Below, piece after piece: positions 35,306 to 44,359 of a stretch of 64,000 nt of DNA; position 1 is the stretch's first letter; the number at the start of each line of letters is the position of its first letter. The notes under the pieces are model-generated. The model saw only the letters and a list, made by a program, of their open reading frames with translations, did not search any database and was not told the DNA's origin. The stretch is from assembly GCF_001436095.1 (NCBI RefSeq), contig NZ_AYYK01000017.1:1-64000 (forward strand). Reading direction: 5' to 3'. Origin of the DNA: Lapidilactobacillus dextrinicus DSM 20335. GTDB lineage: Bacteria > Bacillota > Bacilli > Lactobacillales > Lactobacillaceae. Position numbers and translations under genes: made by a program.

Positions 35306-36061
35306 TTGGAACACACAGCAAGACAGCATCACAATTTTTTAACGTACTTGAAATGGCTCGGTAAGCAACTACAAGGTTGGCCGCAACAAAGCTATTATTT
35401 ATTTTGGTTTAGCTTAGGATTACAACTTATGACACTTGTTTCTAATCCCATCACAACAGTAGCTGTGATTACTTTTATCGGAACTACCCTTGGGGTAACT
35501 TGTATCTTGAGTATTAGCGCTGCAAAATCTGTCAATGGTTGGCTTGGTCTATTATCTGCAGCTTGTTTTATTTATGCCGGTTGGTCGGCTAAGAACTATT
35601 TAGCAATTTTTGAACAAGTGGCTTATATTATTACCCTTGATTTACCAATTCTGCTATCGGTTAAGTCTTGGAATAACGATACCGTTAATCATTTACGTAA
35701 GTTTGGCACTAAGCAGTGGCTAATTGCCATTATCGGTACCATTGTTGTCTATGGAATTTCTGGTTGGGCAATTGGTACGTTCACTAACGATCCACGTCCT
35801 TGGATTGATGCGTTGAGCTTCGCTGTTAGTTTAACCGCAGGTATTATGTGCTTTATGCGCTATAACAACCAATATATTTGGTGGACTTTCAGTAGTATTT
35901 TCCAGATTGTGTTGTGGAGCATTACCTTTAGTCAAGGCGATGCCACTTTAGCAATGGCCATTAATTCCTCGGTCTATATTATTAATGATATTCTCGCCTT
36001 CACGGTCAGTCCTTGGTTCAATCACGGCCGCCGCCGGATCGGTTTAAAAGAAATTAAATAA
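35306..36061 (+). CDS. pnuC: PnuC-family nicotinamide riboside transporter
   Basis: A 251-residue membrane protein with about seven hydrophobic helices and the family-like sequences VNGWLGLLSAACFIYAGWSAK, WIDALSFAVSLTAGIMCFMRYNNQYIWW and INDILAF. PnuC carries nicotinamide riboside for NAD synthesis by facilitated diffusion. The start is TTG at 35306, with AAGGAAG about eight bases upstream. It is a single gene with a structured leader and a shared terminator. Confidence 0.9.
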   Translation: MEHTARQHHNFLTYLKWLGKQLQGWPQQSYYLFWFSLGLQLMTLVSNPITTVAVITFIGTTLGVTCILSISAAKSVNGWLGLLSAACFIYAGWSAKNYLAIFEQVAYIITLDLPILLSVKSWNNDTVNHLRKFGTKQWLIAIIGTIVVYGISGWAIGTFTNDPRPWIDALSFAVSLTAGIMCFMRYNNQYIWWTFSSIFQIVLWSITFSQGDATLAMAINSSVYIINDILAFTVSPWFNHGRRRIGLKEIK

Positions 36062-36082
36062 AAAACTACTTAAATTATAGAC

Positions 36083-36119
36083 AAAAAAAGCTCAAAGCAT
36101 TTACGCTTTGAGCTTTTTT
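36083..36119. terminator. Bidirectional terminator between pnuC and trxA
   Basis: AAAAAAGCTCAAAGC (36084-36098) pairs with GCTTTGAGCTTTTTT (36105-36119). Confidence 0.9.
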
Positions 36120-36120
36120 A

Positions 36121-36432
36121 TTAGGCTGTATATTTAGCCAATGTTTCTTGAAGTTGTTCTTTACTGTGATAGCCGACAACCTTTTCAACCACTTCGCCAT
36201 CTTTTTTAATGAGCAAAGTTGGAATTGCCATAATTCCAAATGATTGTGGTGTATTTGGATTTTCATCGACATCCATCTTTGTAAACTTAACGTCTTTCAT
36301 TTCTTCTTCAAGTTTTTCCACAACTGGTGATTGCATCCGACATGGACCACACCAAGTTGCCCAAAAGTCAGTTAAAACAACACCATGATCTGTTTCTTGA
36401 GCAAATGTTTTATCTGTAATAGCCTTAACCAT
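36121..36432 (-). CDS. trxA: Thioredoxin
   Basis: A 103-residue thioredoxin with the active site DFWATWCGPCRMQSPVV (WCGPC near residues 28-32), and the cis-Pro loop FGIMAIPTLLIKKDGEVV. It reduces cytoplasmic protein disulfides. GGAGG precedes the ATG at 36432. It follows mutS2 by 122 bp in the same direction. Confidence 0.96.
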   Translation of the reverse strand: MVKAITDKTFAQETDHGVVLTDFWATWCGPCRMQSPVVEKLEEEMKDVKFTKMDVDENPNTPQSFGIMAIPTLLIKKDGEVVEKVVGYHSKEQLQETLAKYTA

Positions 36433-36554
36433 TTAAAGGACCTCCATTCAAATCTTACATCACTATATTATCGCATAATCTCAAGTGATTACAATTATTT
36501 TGCTTACTAAAAATAACTAAGTTTTTTAATTGATCTAGCTATGAGACAACCAAC

Positions 36555-38909
36555 TTATTTGAAATAAACTAAAGTGGCCCCATTGCCGCCGGCTGAAGCT
36601 GGTGCATATTCATATTTTTTAACGCGACGATTACGTTTCAAATAATCTTGTACACCCTGACGAATTGCACCAGTGCCTTTGCCATGAACAATCGTAACTG
36701 TTTCATAACCGGCTAATAAAGCTGAATCAATATATTGATCTAAATTAGCAAGTGCTTCTTCATAACGTTGACCACGTAAATCCAGTTGGGTCGCGACATG
36801 AGAATTGCTACCGCGAACTGTCACAATATGCCGTTGTGGGGCAGTCTTTTCCGGCTTAATTTTTTCTAAATCACGTGCTGGTAATTTCATTTTAATAATA
36901 CCGACTTGTACTTCAAACTGCTTGTCATTAAATCTCTGCGTAATGACACCTGTTTGGCCATATGAGAGAACTTTAACGTCATCGCCGACTGATAGCTCTT
37001 GTTTCTTTTTAGCTCGCTGTAAAACACGATTATGAGCTAATTGACGCTCTGGATGTAACTTATTTAACTTTCCCTTAGCATCGATTAATTGATTCTCTTT
37101 AACATCAGTTCGCCCAGTAAGGCGCATTTGTCGTAATTCATCAATCACTTCATCAGCTTGTTTTTGAGCATCGTTAACAAGTTCATCGGCTTTGTCTTCT
37201 GCCTTACTCATGAGTTGATCGCGCTGCGCATTGAAGTCAGCCCAAGCGTGACTTAATTCTTGATGCAATTCAGTAGCATCGGCTAATTGTTGCTGCAGCT
37301 CTATGCCGGCTGCTTCTGTTTGCTTACGCTGTTGTTCAAGATCGTTAATCATATTATTTAAATCTTGACTAGCATCATTCATTAATGCCTGTGCTGCTGC
37401 CACAATTGCTTCCGGCATACCTAAGCGCTTAGAAATATCAAAGGCATTCGAACGACCAGGTACACCAATTAATAAACGATAAGTTGGCTGTAACGATTCA
37501 ACATCAAACTCCATACTAGCGTTAATTGTCCCTGGGCGTTCATAGCCATATAACTTCAACTCAGGATAATGCGTTGATGCCACGACATAGGCACCAACCC
37601 CACCAAGATAATCAAGAATTGCAATCGCTAAGCTTGCGCCTTCTTGAGGATCAGTTCCAGCACCGAGTTCGTCAAATAAAACTAAATCTTGATCATTAAC
37701 TTGATCCAGGATCTGAATAATATTATCCATATGCGCTGAAAAAGTACTCAAATTCTGTTCAATTGATTGCTCATCGCCAATGTCAGCAAAAACCTCTCGG
37801 AAAATACCAATCTGACTTTCTTCAGCGGCTGGGATAAATAAACCTGCTTGTGCCATTAATTGGATTAAGCCTAAGGTTTTCAAAGTGATCGTCTTACCAC
37901 CGGTGTTGGGGCCAGTCACAACAATAGCCTGATAGTCTTTACCAATTGCAATGTCATTGCTAACGACTTTCTTCTGATCAATCAGTGGATGTCGGGCTTG
38001 ACGTAATGCCACTTCATTATTGGCATTAATAATGGGCTCAGTCGCCTTAATTTCAGCGGCATAATGGGCTTTAGCATTGATAAAGTCAAGCTGTCCCATG
38101 ACCGTTTGGTTATGGCGTAATTCATTTGTATAGGGTGCCAACATAACTGACAATTCAGCAAAAATACGCTCAATCTCTTGTTTTTCTGCAAGTTGATCTT
38201 GGCGCAATTTATTATTTAAATTCAAAACACTTTGCGGCTCAACATAAAAAGTTTGACCACTTGCACTTTGGTCATGAATAATGCCACCAAATTGATGTTT
38301 GTATTCAGAACGAACGGGCACTACATAACGTTCGTCACGAATTGTAACAATCGGCTCAGTTAAATATTTCGCATTACTACCATGTGTGTATTCGTCCATC
38401 TTGCTACGAATTTGGGTTTCAGTGCTATGAATTGTTTTACGAATAGCCGCTAGCTTGGTTGACGCCTCATCTAAAACAGCACCGTCAGAATCAATACTGC
38501 GCCGTAACATTTGAGTTTGTTCAGGTAAACCCACTAATTGCTCGATTAAATGTGGTAAGGCGCGTAATTGAAATGGTAAATCTAAATCACGGAAAAAGCG
38601 TAAAACGGAACTCGTTGCTTGTAAATTACGACTAATCGCTGCTAATTCAGGACCATTGAGATTACCGCCAATGTCAAGTCGTTTTAAAGATGGCGCAACA
38701 CTTTGTAATTGGGCAATCGGTAACCCGCCTTTAACCCGTAATAGGTCAGCACCATCTTTTGTTTCATCGAGTCGTTGTTGGACTTGATCTCGTTTGGCAA
38801 CAGGTACCAATGCCTGAGCTAACTCTTGGCCCATACCTGTTCGTAAATATGGTTGTAACTTTTGTTTAATCTTATTAAATTCAAGTGTTGTTAATACTTT
38901 GGTATTCAT
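36555..38909 (-). CDS. mutS2: MutS2 family ATPase/endonuclease
   Basis: A 784-residue protein. The MutS-like core and clamp precede the ATPase, with Walker A GPNTGGKTITLKTLG near residue 333 and Walker B LVLFDELGAGTDPQEGASLA near residue 410. A coiled-coil follows, then the C-terminal Smr nuclease domain (LDLRGQRYEEA and HGKGTGAIRQGVQDYL). MutS2 suppresses recombination and, as RqcU in Bacillus, acts on collided ribosomes. AGAGG precedes the ATG at 38909. Confidence 0.95.
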   Translation of the reverse strand: MNTKVLTTLEFNKIKQKLQPYLRTGMGQELAQALVPVAKRDQVQQRLDETKDGADLLRVKGGLPIAQLQSVAPSLKRLDIGGNLNGPELAAISRNLQATSSVLRFFRDLDLPFQLRALPHLIEQLVGLPEQTQMLRRSIDSDGAVLDEASTKLAAIRKTIHSTETQIRSKMDEYTHGSNAKYLTEPIVTIRDERYVVPVRSEYKHQFGGIIHDQSASGQTFYVEPQSVLNLNNKLRQDQLAEKQEIERIFAELSVMLAPYTNELRHNQTVMGQLDFINAKAHYAAEIKATEPIINANNEVALRQARHPLIDQKKVVSNDIAIGKDYQAIVVTGPNTGGKTITLKTLGLIQLMAQAGLFIPAAEESQIGIFREVFADIGDEQSIEQNLSTFSAHMDNIIQILDQVNDQDLVLFDELGAGTDPQEGASLAIAILDYLGGVGAYVVASTHYPELKLYGYERPGTINASMEFDVESLQPTYRLLIGVPGRSNAFDISKRLGMPEAIVAAAQALMNDASQDLNNMINDLEQQRKQTEAAGIELQQQLADATELHQELSHAWADFNAQRDQLMSKAEDKADELVNDAQKQADEVIDELRQMRLTGRTDVKENQLIDAKGKLNKLHPERQLAHNRVLQRAKKKQELSVGDDVKVLSYGQTGVITQRFNDKQFEVQVGIIKMKLPARDLEKIKPEKTAPQRHIVTVRGSNSHVATQLDLRGQRYEEALANLDQYIDSALLAGYETVTIVHGKGTGAIRQGVQDYLKRNRRVKKYEYAPASAGGNGATLVYFK

Positions 38910-38962
38910 TTCTTCACCTCTAACTTCTAAAAATCTCCAATAAAAACGTCTATTAATACCAA

Positions 38963-38995
38963 AAGTCGGACAATTCGCAACGAATTGTCCGACTT
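38963..38995 (-). terminator. Hairpin after cvpA, probable terminator
   Basis: A perfect 15 bp stem, AAGTCGGACAATTCG (38963-38977) with its complement (38981-38995), loop CAA. The T-run on the minus strand is short (TTTT), so termination may be partial. Confidence 0.6.
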
Positions 38996-39064
38996 CTTGT
39001 CGTTAAGCGGAACTAGCTGCCTTGGGGCACACTTTTTAAACTCATTCCTAATACTTATATCTAA

Positions 39065-39604
39065 CTATTGTACAATCCACAATTGGGTAATCCAATTAGT
39101 TAAGACTGGTGAGTAACGGACAATTAACGTCGCTAACCACGACTTTTGTAGCATTGTTTGAATTGCCGCTACGGGAATTAAAGCCAGCAAATACAGAATT
39201 AAAAATAATGCTGTATAAGCTACAAAAAACGCTAAAAAGGCACTACCCGCACCATTAACCAACGGATCCATTGGTACAAAAATCAGGTTGTGTAAAAATA
39301 AAGCTGCTAAATGTGTGAGTGCCCAACCAATGACGACAATAATTAAAAAGGCACAACCAGCATAAAAAGCATTATCAAGATCCAAGCCCAATTCAGATGA
39401 GAAAAAAGTAAACTTACTATCCAACGATGCCGATGGATAAGGAATTAGTAAAGTTAATCTGGTACTAAGCCCTTGATAAAAACCGCGAGCAAATAACAAG
39501 GTAATCAAGTACCCTAATGTGTAAAAAGCTTGTAACAACAAGCCACGCCTAACCCCAATATAAATATTATAGGCAAATACAATCAAAATTAGAAAACTAA
39601 GCAT
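39065..39604 (-). CDS. CvpA-family membrane protein
   Basis: A 179-residue protein with four hydrophobic helices, starting at the N-terminal LSFLILIVFAYNIYIGVRRGLLLQAFYTLGYL. It belongs to the CvpA/YshB family, whose members affect colicin V or drug sensitivity; the molecular role is unclear. It sits upstream of mutS2, as in many Firmicutes (yshB-mutS2). GAAGAGG precedes the ATG at 39604. Confidence 0.85.
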   Translation of the reverse strand: MLSFLILIVFAYNIYIGVRRGLLLQAFYTLGYLITLLFARGFYQGLSTRLTLLIPYPSASLDSKFTFFSSELGLDLDNAFYAGCAFLIIVVIGWALTHLAALFLHNLIFVPMDPLVNGAGSAFLAFFVAYTALFLILYLLALIPVAAIQTMLQKSWLATLIVRYSPVLTNWITQLWIVQ

Positions 39605-39828
39605 AAAAACCTCTTCATGACATTTAGTTTGATCGGTTCATTCTATTCGAACTGCGGTCCCCTTAAAATCTAAGCCTAATATTAATCGGCTAGCAGCCCA
39701 ATCAGTTAAATTGAATAGAAATAGTTTATCACTAAATCGACTATTCAACCAGTCAACCAAGATAAATTAAAGATAACCTTACTTTTCAAAACTTCATTAA
39801 TAATACATCGTGCTTAAACCTAAGAAAA
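39605..39828. other. Intergenic stretch upstream of cvpA
   Basis: No gene was seen here. It contains the inverted pair TTGAATAG and CTATTCAA around 39713-39750, and probably the cvpA promoter, which could not be fixed. Confidence 0.4.
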
Positions 39829-39862
39829 GGACAGGATCAACATACTAATCCTGTCCACTCCT
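39829..39862 (-). terminator. Terminator after the DUF1292 gene
   Basis: GGACAGGAT (39829-39837) pairs with ATCCTGTCC (39848-39856), with T-rich sequence on the minus-strand side. Confidence 0.75.
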
Positions 39863-39894
39863 TTAATTAATATTCATTACGGATATTATCATGA

Positions 39895-40224
39895 TTAGTC
39901 ACTAAGGTTCTCATCATGTAAGAACACGTCTAAGACGCCTTGAACCATATCCCACTCATCATCATCTTCGATGGGTTGCAAGTCACCGGAAGTAGCATCG
40001 CCATTCTCATCTGGTGTATAAGCAAATGGGTAAATATCGACCTGCTCATCTTCTTGAGCACCTGCTGGAATTAACAATACATAAGAACGGTTGAAGTCTT
40101 CAGAATCAAAGGTAAATAGAATTTCGTAAAGTTCTTCATTACCCTTTTCATCAACTAATGTAATTTGTCGTTGGTCATCATCTAAATCGCTAAAGTCAAC
40201 GATATTCTTGTTTTGATCAGCCAT
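39895..40224 (-). CDS. DUF1292 family protein (YrzB-like)
   Basis: A 109-residue, very acidic protein with the core [35 protein letters not shown] and [14 protein letters not shown]. The DUF1292 family is almost always next to ruvX and ireB in Firmicutes; its function is unknown. The ATG at 40224 follows AGGAGG; the longer reading from 40245 starts before that site. It lies 20 bp after ruvX. Confidence 0.9.
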   Translation of the reverse strand: MADQNKNIVDFSDLDDDQRQITLVDEKGNEELYEILFTFDSEDFNRSYVLLIPAGAQEDEQVDIYPFAYTPDENGDATSGDLQPIEDDDEWDMVQGVLDVFLHDENLSD

Positions 40225-40244
40225 AGTTCCTCCTATTGGTAGCA

Positions 40245-40685
40245 CTAATTTGATTGTTGCGTTAATTTGCCTTTGGCATCTAAATAATTTTGCAGAATAA
40301 AAACTGCAGCTAGTTTATCGATAACTTGTTTCCGCTTCTTACGAGACACGTTACCGTCTTCAATAAGCATGCGCTCTGCCTCAACCGTTGTTAATCGTTC
40401 ATCTTGAAAATCAACGGGCAAATTAAACTTGTGAACTAAACGCTCACCATAATATTTCGAACGCTCTGCACGTGGTCCTAAAGTGTTATTCATGTTTTTA
40501 GGTAAACCTAATACAAAACCGGTTACTTGATAATCTTCAACTAATTGTTTGACCCGCTTTAAACCAAGATTCTCATTGGCTTCATCGATGGGAATAATCT
40601 CCACACCTTGCGCAGTCCAACCTAGTTCATCACTAATCGCAACGCCGACTGTTTTAGAGCCGACATCTAGTCCCATTAAGCGCAT
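40245..40685 (-). CDS. ruvX: RuvX/YqgF family Holliday junction resolvase-like nuclease
   Basis: A 146-residue RNase H-fold protein: [27 protein letters not shown] carries the first Asp, followed by [18 protein letters not shown] and [14 protein letters not shown]. The YqgF family is linked to 16S rRNA maturation and Holliday junction resolution. AAGGAG precedes the ATG at 40685, one base after ireB. Confidence 0.93.
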   Translation of the reverse strand: MRLMGLDVGSKTVGVAISDELGWTAQGVEIIPIDEANENLGLKRVKQLVEDYQVTGFVLGLPKNMNNTLGPRAERSKYYGERLVHKFNLPVDFQDERLTTVEAERMLIEDGNVSRKKRKQVIDKLAAVFILQNYLDAKGKLTQQSN

Positions 40686-40686
40686 C

Positions 40687-40944
40687 TTAACGCTCCTTGT
40701 TTAAATAGTTACGGACTAATTCTTCAATAATTTCGTCACGTTCGTGTTTGAGAATCAAGTTACGAGCATCATTGTGCCGAGGAATATACGCTGGATCCCC
40801 AGACAAAAGATACCCGACAATTTGATTGATCGGATTGTAACCTTTTTCTTCTAATGCTTGATAAACATTTTCTAGTGTATCTTTAACATTCTTTGACTCG
40901 TTATCATCAAAAGAAAAGGACATCGTTTTATCCAATTCGCTCAT
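40687..40944 (-). CDS. ireB: IreB family regulatory phosphoprotein
   Basis: An 85-residue protein, [22 protein letters not shown], of the IreB (DUF965/YrzL) family. In Enterococcus IreB is phosphorylated by the Ser/Thr kinase IreK and influences cephalosporin resistance; the Thr in LDKTMSF corresponds to the phosphorylated region. The ATG at 40944 follows GAGGTG; the upstream in-frame extension to 41046 is not credible. It leads the ireB-ruvX-DUF1292 unit. Confidence 0.93.
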   Translation of the reverse strand: MSELDKTMSFSFDDNESKNVKDTLENVYQALEEKGYNPINQIVGYLLSGDPAYIPRHNDARNLILKHERDEIIEELVRNYLNKER

Positions 40945-41120
40945 GACCGTCACCTCGCTTAACACTGATGATACATGAAAGAAACACAAAAAACAATCTT
41001 TGTTACCGTTGTGTAACCTAACCACAATATAAATAATAAAATTCATAAAATGATTCTTACTTGAAATTTGAAATAGATTTTAACTACTGCTCAACTACTT
41101 CACTAGGATTAACTTGACGA

Positions 41121-41157
41121 AAAAATTCTCGGAAGCTAGCTTATTCCGAGAATTTTT
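41121..41157 (-). terminator. Terminator of alaS
   Basis: AAAAATTCTCGGAA (41121-41134) pairs with TTCCGAGAATTTTT (41144-41157), with a T-run on the minus strand. Confidence 0.9.
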
Positions 41158-41189
41158 GAAGATTGTTTTGGTTAATTCATTTTACACCA

Positions 41190-43829
41190 TTATTTTGTTA
41201 GATATGTCTTAGCTGCTTGTAAAGCTGCTGGTAGTTGATCAGGTTTCTTACCGCCTGCTTGAGCCATGTCAGGGCGACCACCACCGCCGCCACCAATCAC
41301 TGGGGCAATGTTTTTAATCAAGTCTCCGGCCTTAGCACCACGTTTAACAGCATCTGGTGTTGTTGCCACTAATAAGTTAGCCTTGTCATTTTGAGCTGTC
41401 CCCAAAATTAGAATATCACCAGTTGGTTTGTCACGCCAATTATCAGCTAATTGCCGCAACTCATTCATCGTCACATTAGGTACAACCGCGCTAGTTAATT
41501 GCCATTGACCAACTGTTTCAGTTTGTAGGGCATCATTAGCTTGTGCTTGGGCCATTTTAGCCTTCAAGTTTTGTAAGTCACGTTGTGCATCTTTTAATTC
41601 TTGTTGTAAATGTTCAGCTTTATTTGGTAACTCCTTTAATTGCGTCACTTTTAAATCTGTTGCTAAATCATGTAACATCTTATCTTCGTTATTCAAATAT
41701 TCAAAGGCTTCTTGAGCCGTTACTGCTTCAATTCGACGAATACCTGCAGCTGTTCCGGATTCAGAAGTGATCTTGAATAAACCAATTTCGGCTGTGTTTT
41801 GAACATGAGTCCCGCCACAAAGTTCCATTGAATAATCGCCAACTTGAACAACGCGGACACGATCACCATATTTCTCACTAAATAAAGCAATAGCTCCTAA
41901 TTTTTTAGCATCTGCCAATGGCATTTCTGTCGTTGTGACTGGAATTTCTGCCCAAATCTTCTCATTAACAATCTTCTCAACTTGATCTAATTGTTCACGA
42001 GTGACTTGACCAATGTTGTTAAAGTCAAAACGTAAATAATTGGGTTCAACTAAAGAACCAGCTTGATGGGTGTGTTCGCCTAAAACATCACGCAATGCTT
42101 GGTCCAACAAATGCGTTGCCGTATGATTACGCCGAACTTTTTTACGGAACGTTTCATCAACTCGTAATTGGTAGGTTTCACCGACTGTTAAAGGTTGACT
42201 AGCTTCAACCGTGTGAATATTTTGACCATTAGGAGCATGTTGAACATCTTTGACCACTGCTACTTGTTCGCCAGCGCGATTTAAAATCACACCTTGATCG
42301 GCAACTTGACCACCCATTTCAGCATAAAATGGTGTTCGATCAAAAATCAAACCTGCCGTTCCTGAGGCAACAGTTTGAATTTCTTGATCATTAGCAACGG
42401 CAGCAACCAATTTAGCATCATCAATGGCTAAATGTTGGTAACCGTCAAATTGGCTATCGACTTTAATGTTCAATAAAGTTTCATCTTGAGAACCCATTGA
42501 TTGACGATTGCCACGAGCAGCGCGGGCGCGGTTCTTCTGTTCAGCCATAGCTTCATCAAATTCGCCTTCATTAACAGTCAAACCTTCGTCAGCAGCATAT
42601 TCAACAGTTAATTCAATTGGGAAGCCATAAGTATCAAATAATTTGAAAGCATCACGACCGCCAATGACAGTTTGACCAGCAGCTTTTTGCTTAGCAATTA
42701 AATCATTCAATAAGGCTAAACCATCAGTTAAGGTTTCACTGAAACGTTCTTCTTCAGACTTAATAACTTTAGCAATGAAAGCTTGTTGATCGCGAACTTC
42801 TGGGTAATAGCTTTCCATAATTTTGCCGACAACTGGTACTAGTTGATACAAGAATGATTGATTAATCCCTAAACGACGACCATTTAGAACAGCCCGACGA
42901 ATTAAGCGCCGTAAAACATAACCGCGTCCTTCATTTGAAGGCATTGCGCCATCGCCAATAGCGAAGCTGACAGCTCGAGCGTGGTCAGCAATAATCTTAA
43001 ACGCGATGTCAGTTTTTGGATCTTGACCATATTTGAATTGACCGCTCATGGCTTCAGTTTTATGAATTAAAGGCATAAATAAATCAGTTTCAAAGTTAGT
43101 TGGTGCATCTTGAATAATTGAAACTACTCGTTCTAAGCCCATACCCGTATCAATGTTTTTATGGGGTTGTTCAACGAAACTGCCGTCTGGTAAGTGATTA
43201 AATTCAGAAAAGACAATGTTCCAAATTTCTAAATAACGTTCATTTTCGCCACCAGGATAATTCTCAGGGTCATCATCTGCAACGTTATTGAATTCTTGGC
43301 CACGGTCATAAAAAATTTCTGAATCGGGACCACTAGGACCCTCACCAATATCCCAGAAATTATCTTCAACTTTAATAATATGATCTTCTGGTAAGCCAAC
43401 CACTTCATGCCAAATTCGATAAGCTTCCGTATCTTTAGGATAGACAGTCACAAATAAACGTTCTGGATCCATAGCTAACCATTTAGGTGAAGTTAATAAT
43501 TCCCAAGCCCAAGGAATCGCATCTTCTTTGAAATAATCACCAACCGAGAAGTTACCTAGCATTTCAAAGAAAGTATGATGGCGTGCTGTTTTACCGACAT
43601 TTTCAATATCGTTCGTACGAATACTTTTTTGGGCATTAGTAATTCGAGGATTCTTAGGCACAACTGTCCCATCGAAATATTTCTTTAACGTGGCAACACC
43701 AGAATTAATCCACAATAATGTGGGATCATCCTTAGGAACTAATGATGCACTTGGTTCAACATCGTGACCTTTTGATTTAAAAAAGTCGAGAAACATTTGC
43801 CGAAATTCAGCACTCGATAATTTTTTCAT
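41190..43829 (-). CDS. alaS: Alanine--tRNA ligase
   Basis: An 879-residue class II synthetase. Motifs begin SSAEFRQMFLDFFKSKGH and the aminoacylation core extends past NEGRGYVLRRLIRRAV. The editing domain shows HTATHLLDQALRDVLG and ELCGGTHVQNT with the zinc ligands, and the C-terminal domain ends VIGGGGGGRPDMAQAGG. GGAG precedes the ATG at 43829. The 5' region holds a T-box leader and a structured repeat, so expression should respond to uncharged tRNA-Ala. Confidence 0.96.
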   Translation of the reverse strand: MKKLSSAEFRQMFLDFFKSKGHDVEPSASLVPKDDPTLLWINSGVATLKKYFDGTVVPKNPRITNAQKSIRTNDIENVGKTARHHTFFEMLGNFSVGDYFKEDAIPWAWELLTSPKWLAMDPERLFVTVYPKDTEAYRIWHEVVGLPEDHIIKVEDNFWDIGEGPSGPDSEIFYDRGQEFNNVADDDPENYPGGENERYLEIWNIVFSEFNHLPDGSFVEQPHKNIDTGMGLERVVSIIQDAPTNFETDLFMPLIHKTEAMSGQFKYGQDPKTDIAFKIIADHARAVSFAIGDGAMPSNEGRGYVLRRLIRRAVLNGRRLGINQSFLYQLVPVVGKIMESYYPEVRDQQAFIAKVIKSEEERFSETLTDGLALLNDLIAKQKAAGQTVIGGRDAFKLFDTYGFPIELTVEYAADEGLTVNEGEFDEAMAEQKNRARAARGNRQSMGSQDETLLNIKVDSQFDGYQHLAIDDAKLVAAVANDQEIQTVASGTAGLIFDRTPFYAEMGGQVADQGVILNRAGEQVAVVKDVQHAPNGQNIHTVEASQPLTVGETYQLRVDETFRKKVRRNHTATHLLDQALRDVLGEHTHQAGSLVEPNYLRFDFNNIGQVTREQLDQVEKIVNEKIWAEIPVTTTEMPLADAKKLGAIALFSEKYGDRVRVVQVGDYSMELCGGTHVQNTAEIGLFKITSESGTAAGIRRIEAVTAQEAFEYLNNEDKMLHDLATDLKVTQLKELPNKAEHLQQELKDAQRDLQNLKAKMAQAQANDALQTETVGQWQLTSAVVPNVTMNELRQLADNWRDKPTGDILILGTAQNDKANLLVATTPDAVKRGAKAGDLIKNIAPVIGGGGGGRPDMAQAGGKKPDQLPAALQAAKTYLTK

Positions 43830-43886
43830 TAATATTCTCCTTTAGATAAATACTTATTAGCATAATAAATGCATTTCTGAATAGTG

Positions 43887-44098
43887 GTTCTTCGTGCCTC
43901 TGAGAAATACGTACTGGAAATTTTCAATAGTTTAACTCTCGTCTGTCAATGCCGAAGCAAAGTTGCCAGCAGTAGTGAAATTGTTGTTAGCAATTTATTG
44001 CTTACAACAAGATTCGTATTTAAGATAATTGGATTTTAAATTGGCTCAAATCGATGTCTACCACGTTCCATATGCAATCTTGTGTAGGTATGAAGAAC
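43887..44098 (-). repeat. Structured repeat unit D in the alaS leader
   Basis: A 212 bp element with imperfect terminal inverted repeats: GTTCTTCGTGCCTC (43887-43900) and the complement of GTTCTTCATACCTAC (44084-44098). On the minus strand it has hairpin 1 (ATTTGAG with CTTAAAT, 44018-44051) and hairpin 2 (TTGTTGT with ACAACAA, 43981-44010), homologous to units A-C at 16288-16929. It lies in the sense orientation of alaS mRNA, between the T-box terminator and the start codon. Confidence 0.8.
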
Positions 44099-44138
44099 TA
44101 CAACTTAATAATTCCAAACAAGAAACTTCGTAGAAAAT

Positions 44139-44178
44139 AAAAAACACCGCTGCAATTTCAAGGACGCCAATGCGCGGT
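44139..44178 (-). terminator. T-box-controlled terminator
   Basis: On the minus strand ACCGC-GCA pairs with TGC-A-GCGGT, followed by TTTTTT (44139-44144). The stem overlaps the T-box sequence, so antitermination and termination exclude each other. Confidence 0.75.
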
Positions 44179-44300
44179 ACCACCTTGATTGCAACGATGC
44201 GATTCGTTAACCACTTAATTAATCTATTTAAATAATCGATGGAGAGCATTAATTAGCTGTATTGAAGACCTCACACTAACCGGCCTCTCCCTGAACAAGA
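44139..44300 (-). promoter_or_regulatory. T-box riboswitch of alaS
   Basis: The T-box sequence AAGGTGGTACCGCG lies at 44173-44186 on the minus strand, and its antiterminator can form with AAGG/CCTT and GCG/CGT. Stem I appears short: GGAGAG and CTCTCC (44241-44290) enclose only about 50 nt. GCT triplets in its 3' half would suit alanine, but the specifier was not fixed. Uncharged tRNA-Ala should favour read-through into alaS. Confidence 0.88.
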
Positions 44301-44330
44301 CAACTAACAACATATTCCAAGTCAAAAATT

Positions 44331-44359
44331 ATTATAGTGAACATTGTGCCTAAAGTCAA
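44331..44359 (-). promoter_or_regulatory. alaS promoter
   Basis: On the minus strand TTGACT (44354-44359) and TATAAT (44331-44336) are 17 bp apart, directly upstream of the T-box. The -35 lies inside the 3' end of the upstream gene. Confidence 0.85.

Noticed and set aside
44058-44249. 63-residue minus-strand open frame upstream of alaS
   Set aside because: It runs through the T-box and its terminator, whose structure explains the sequence.
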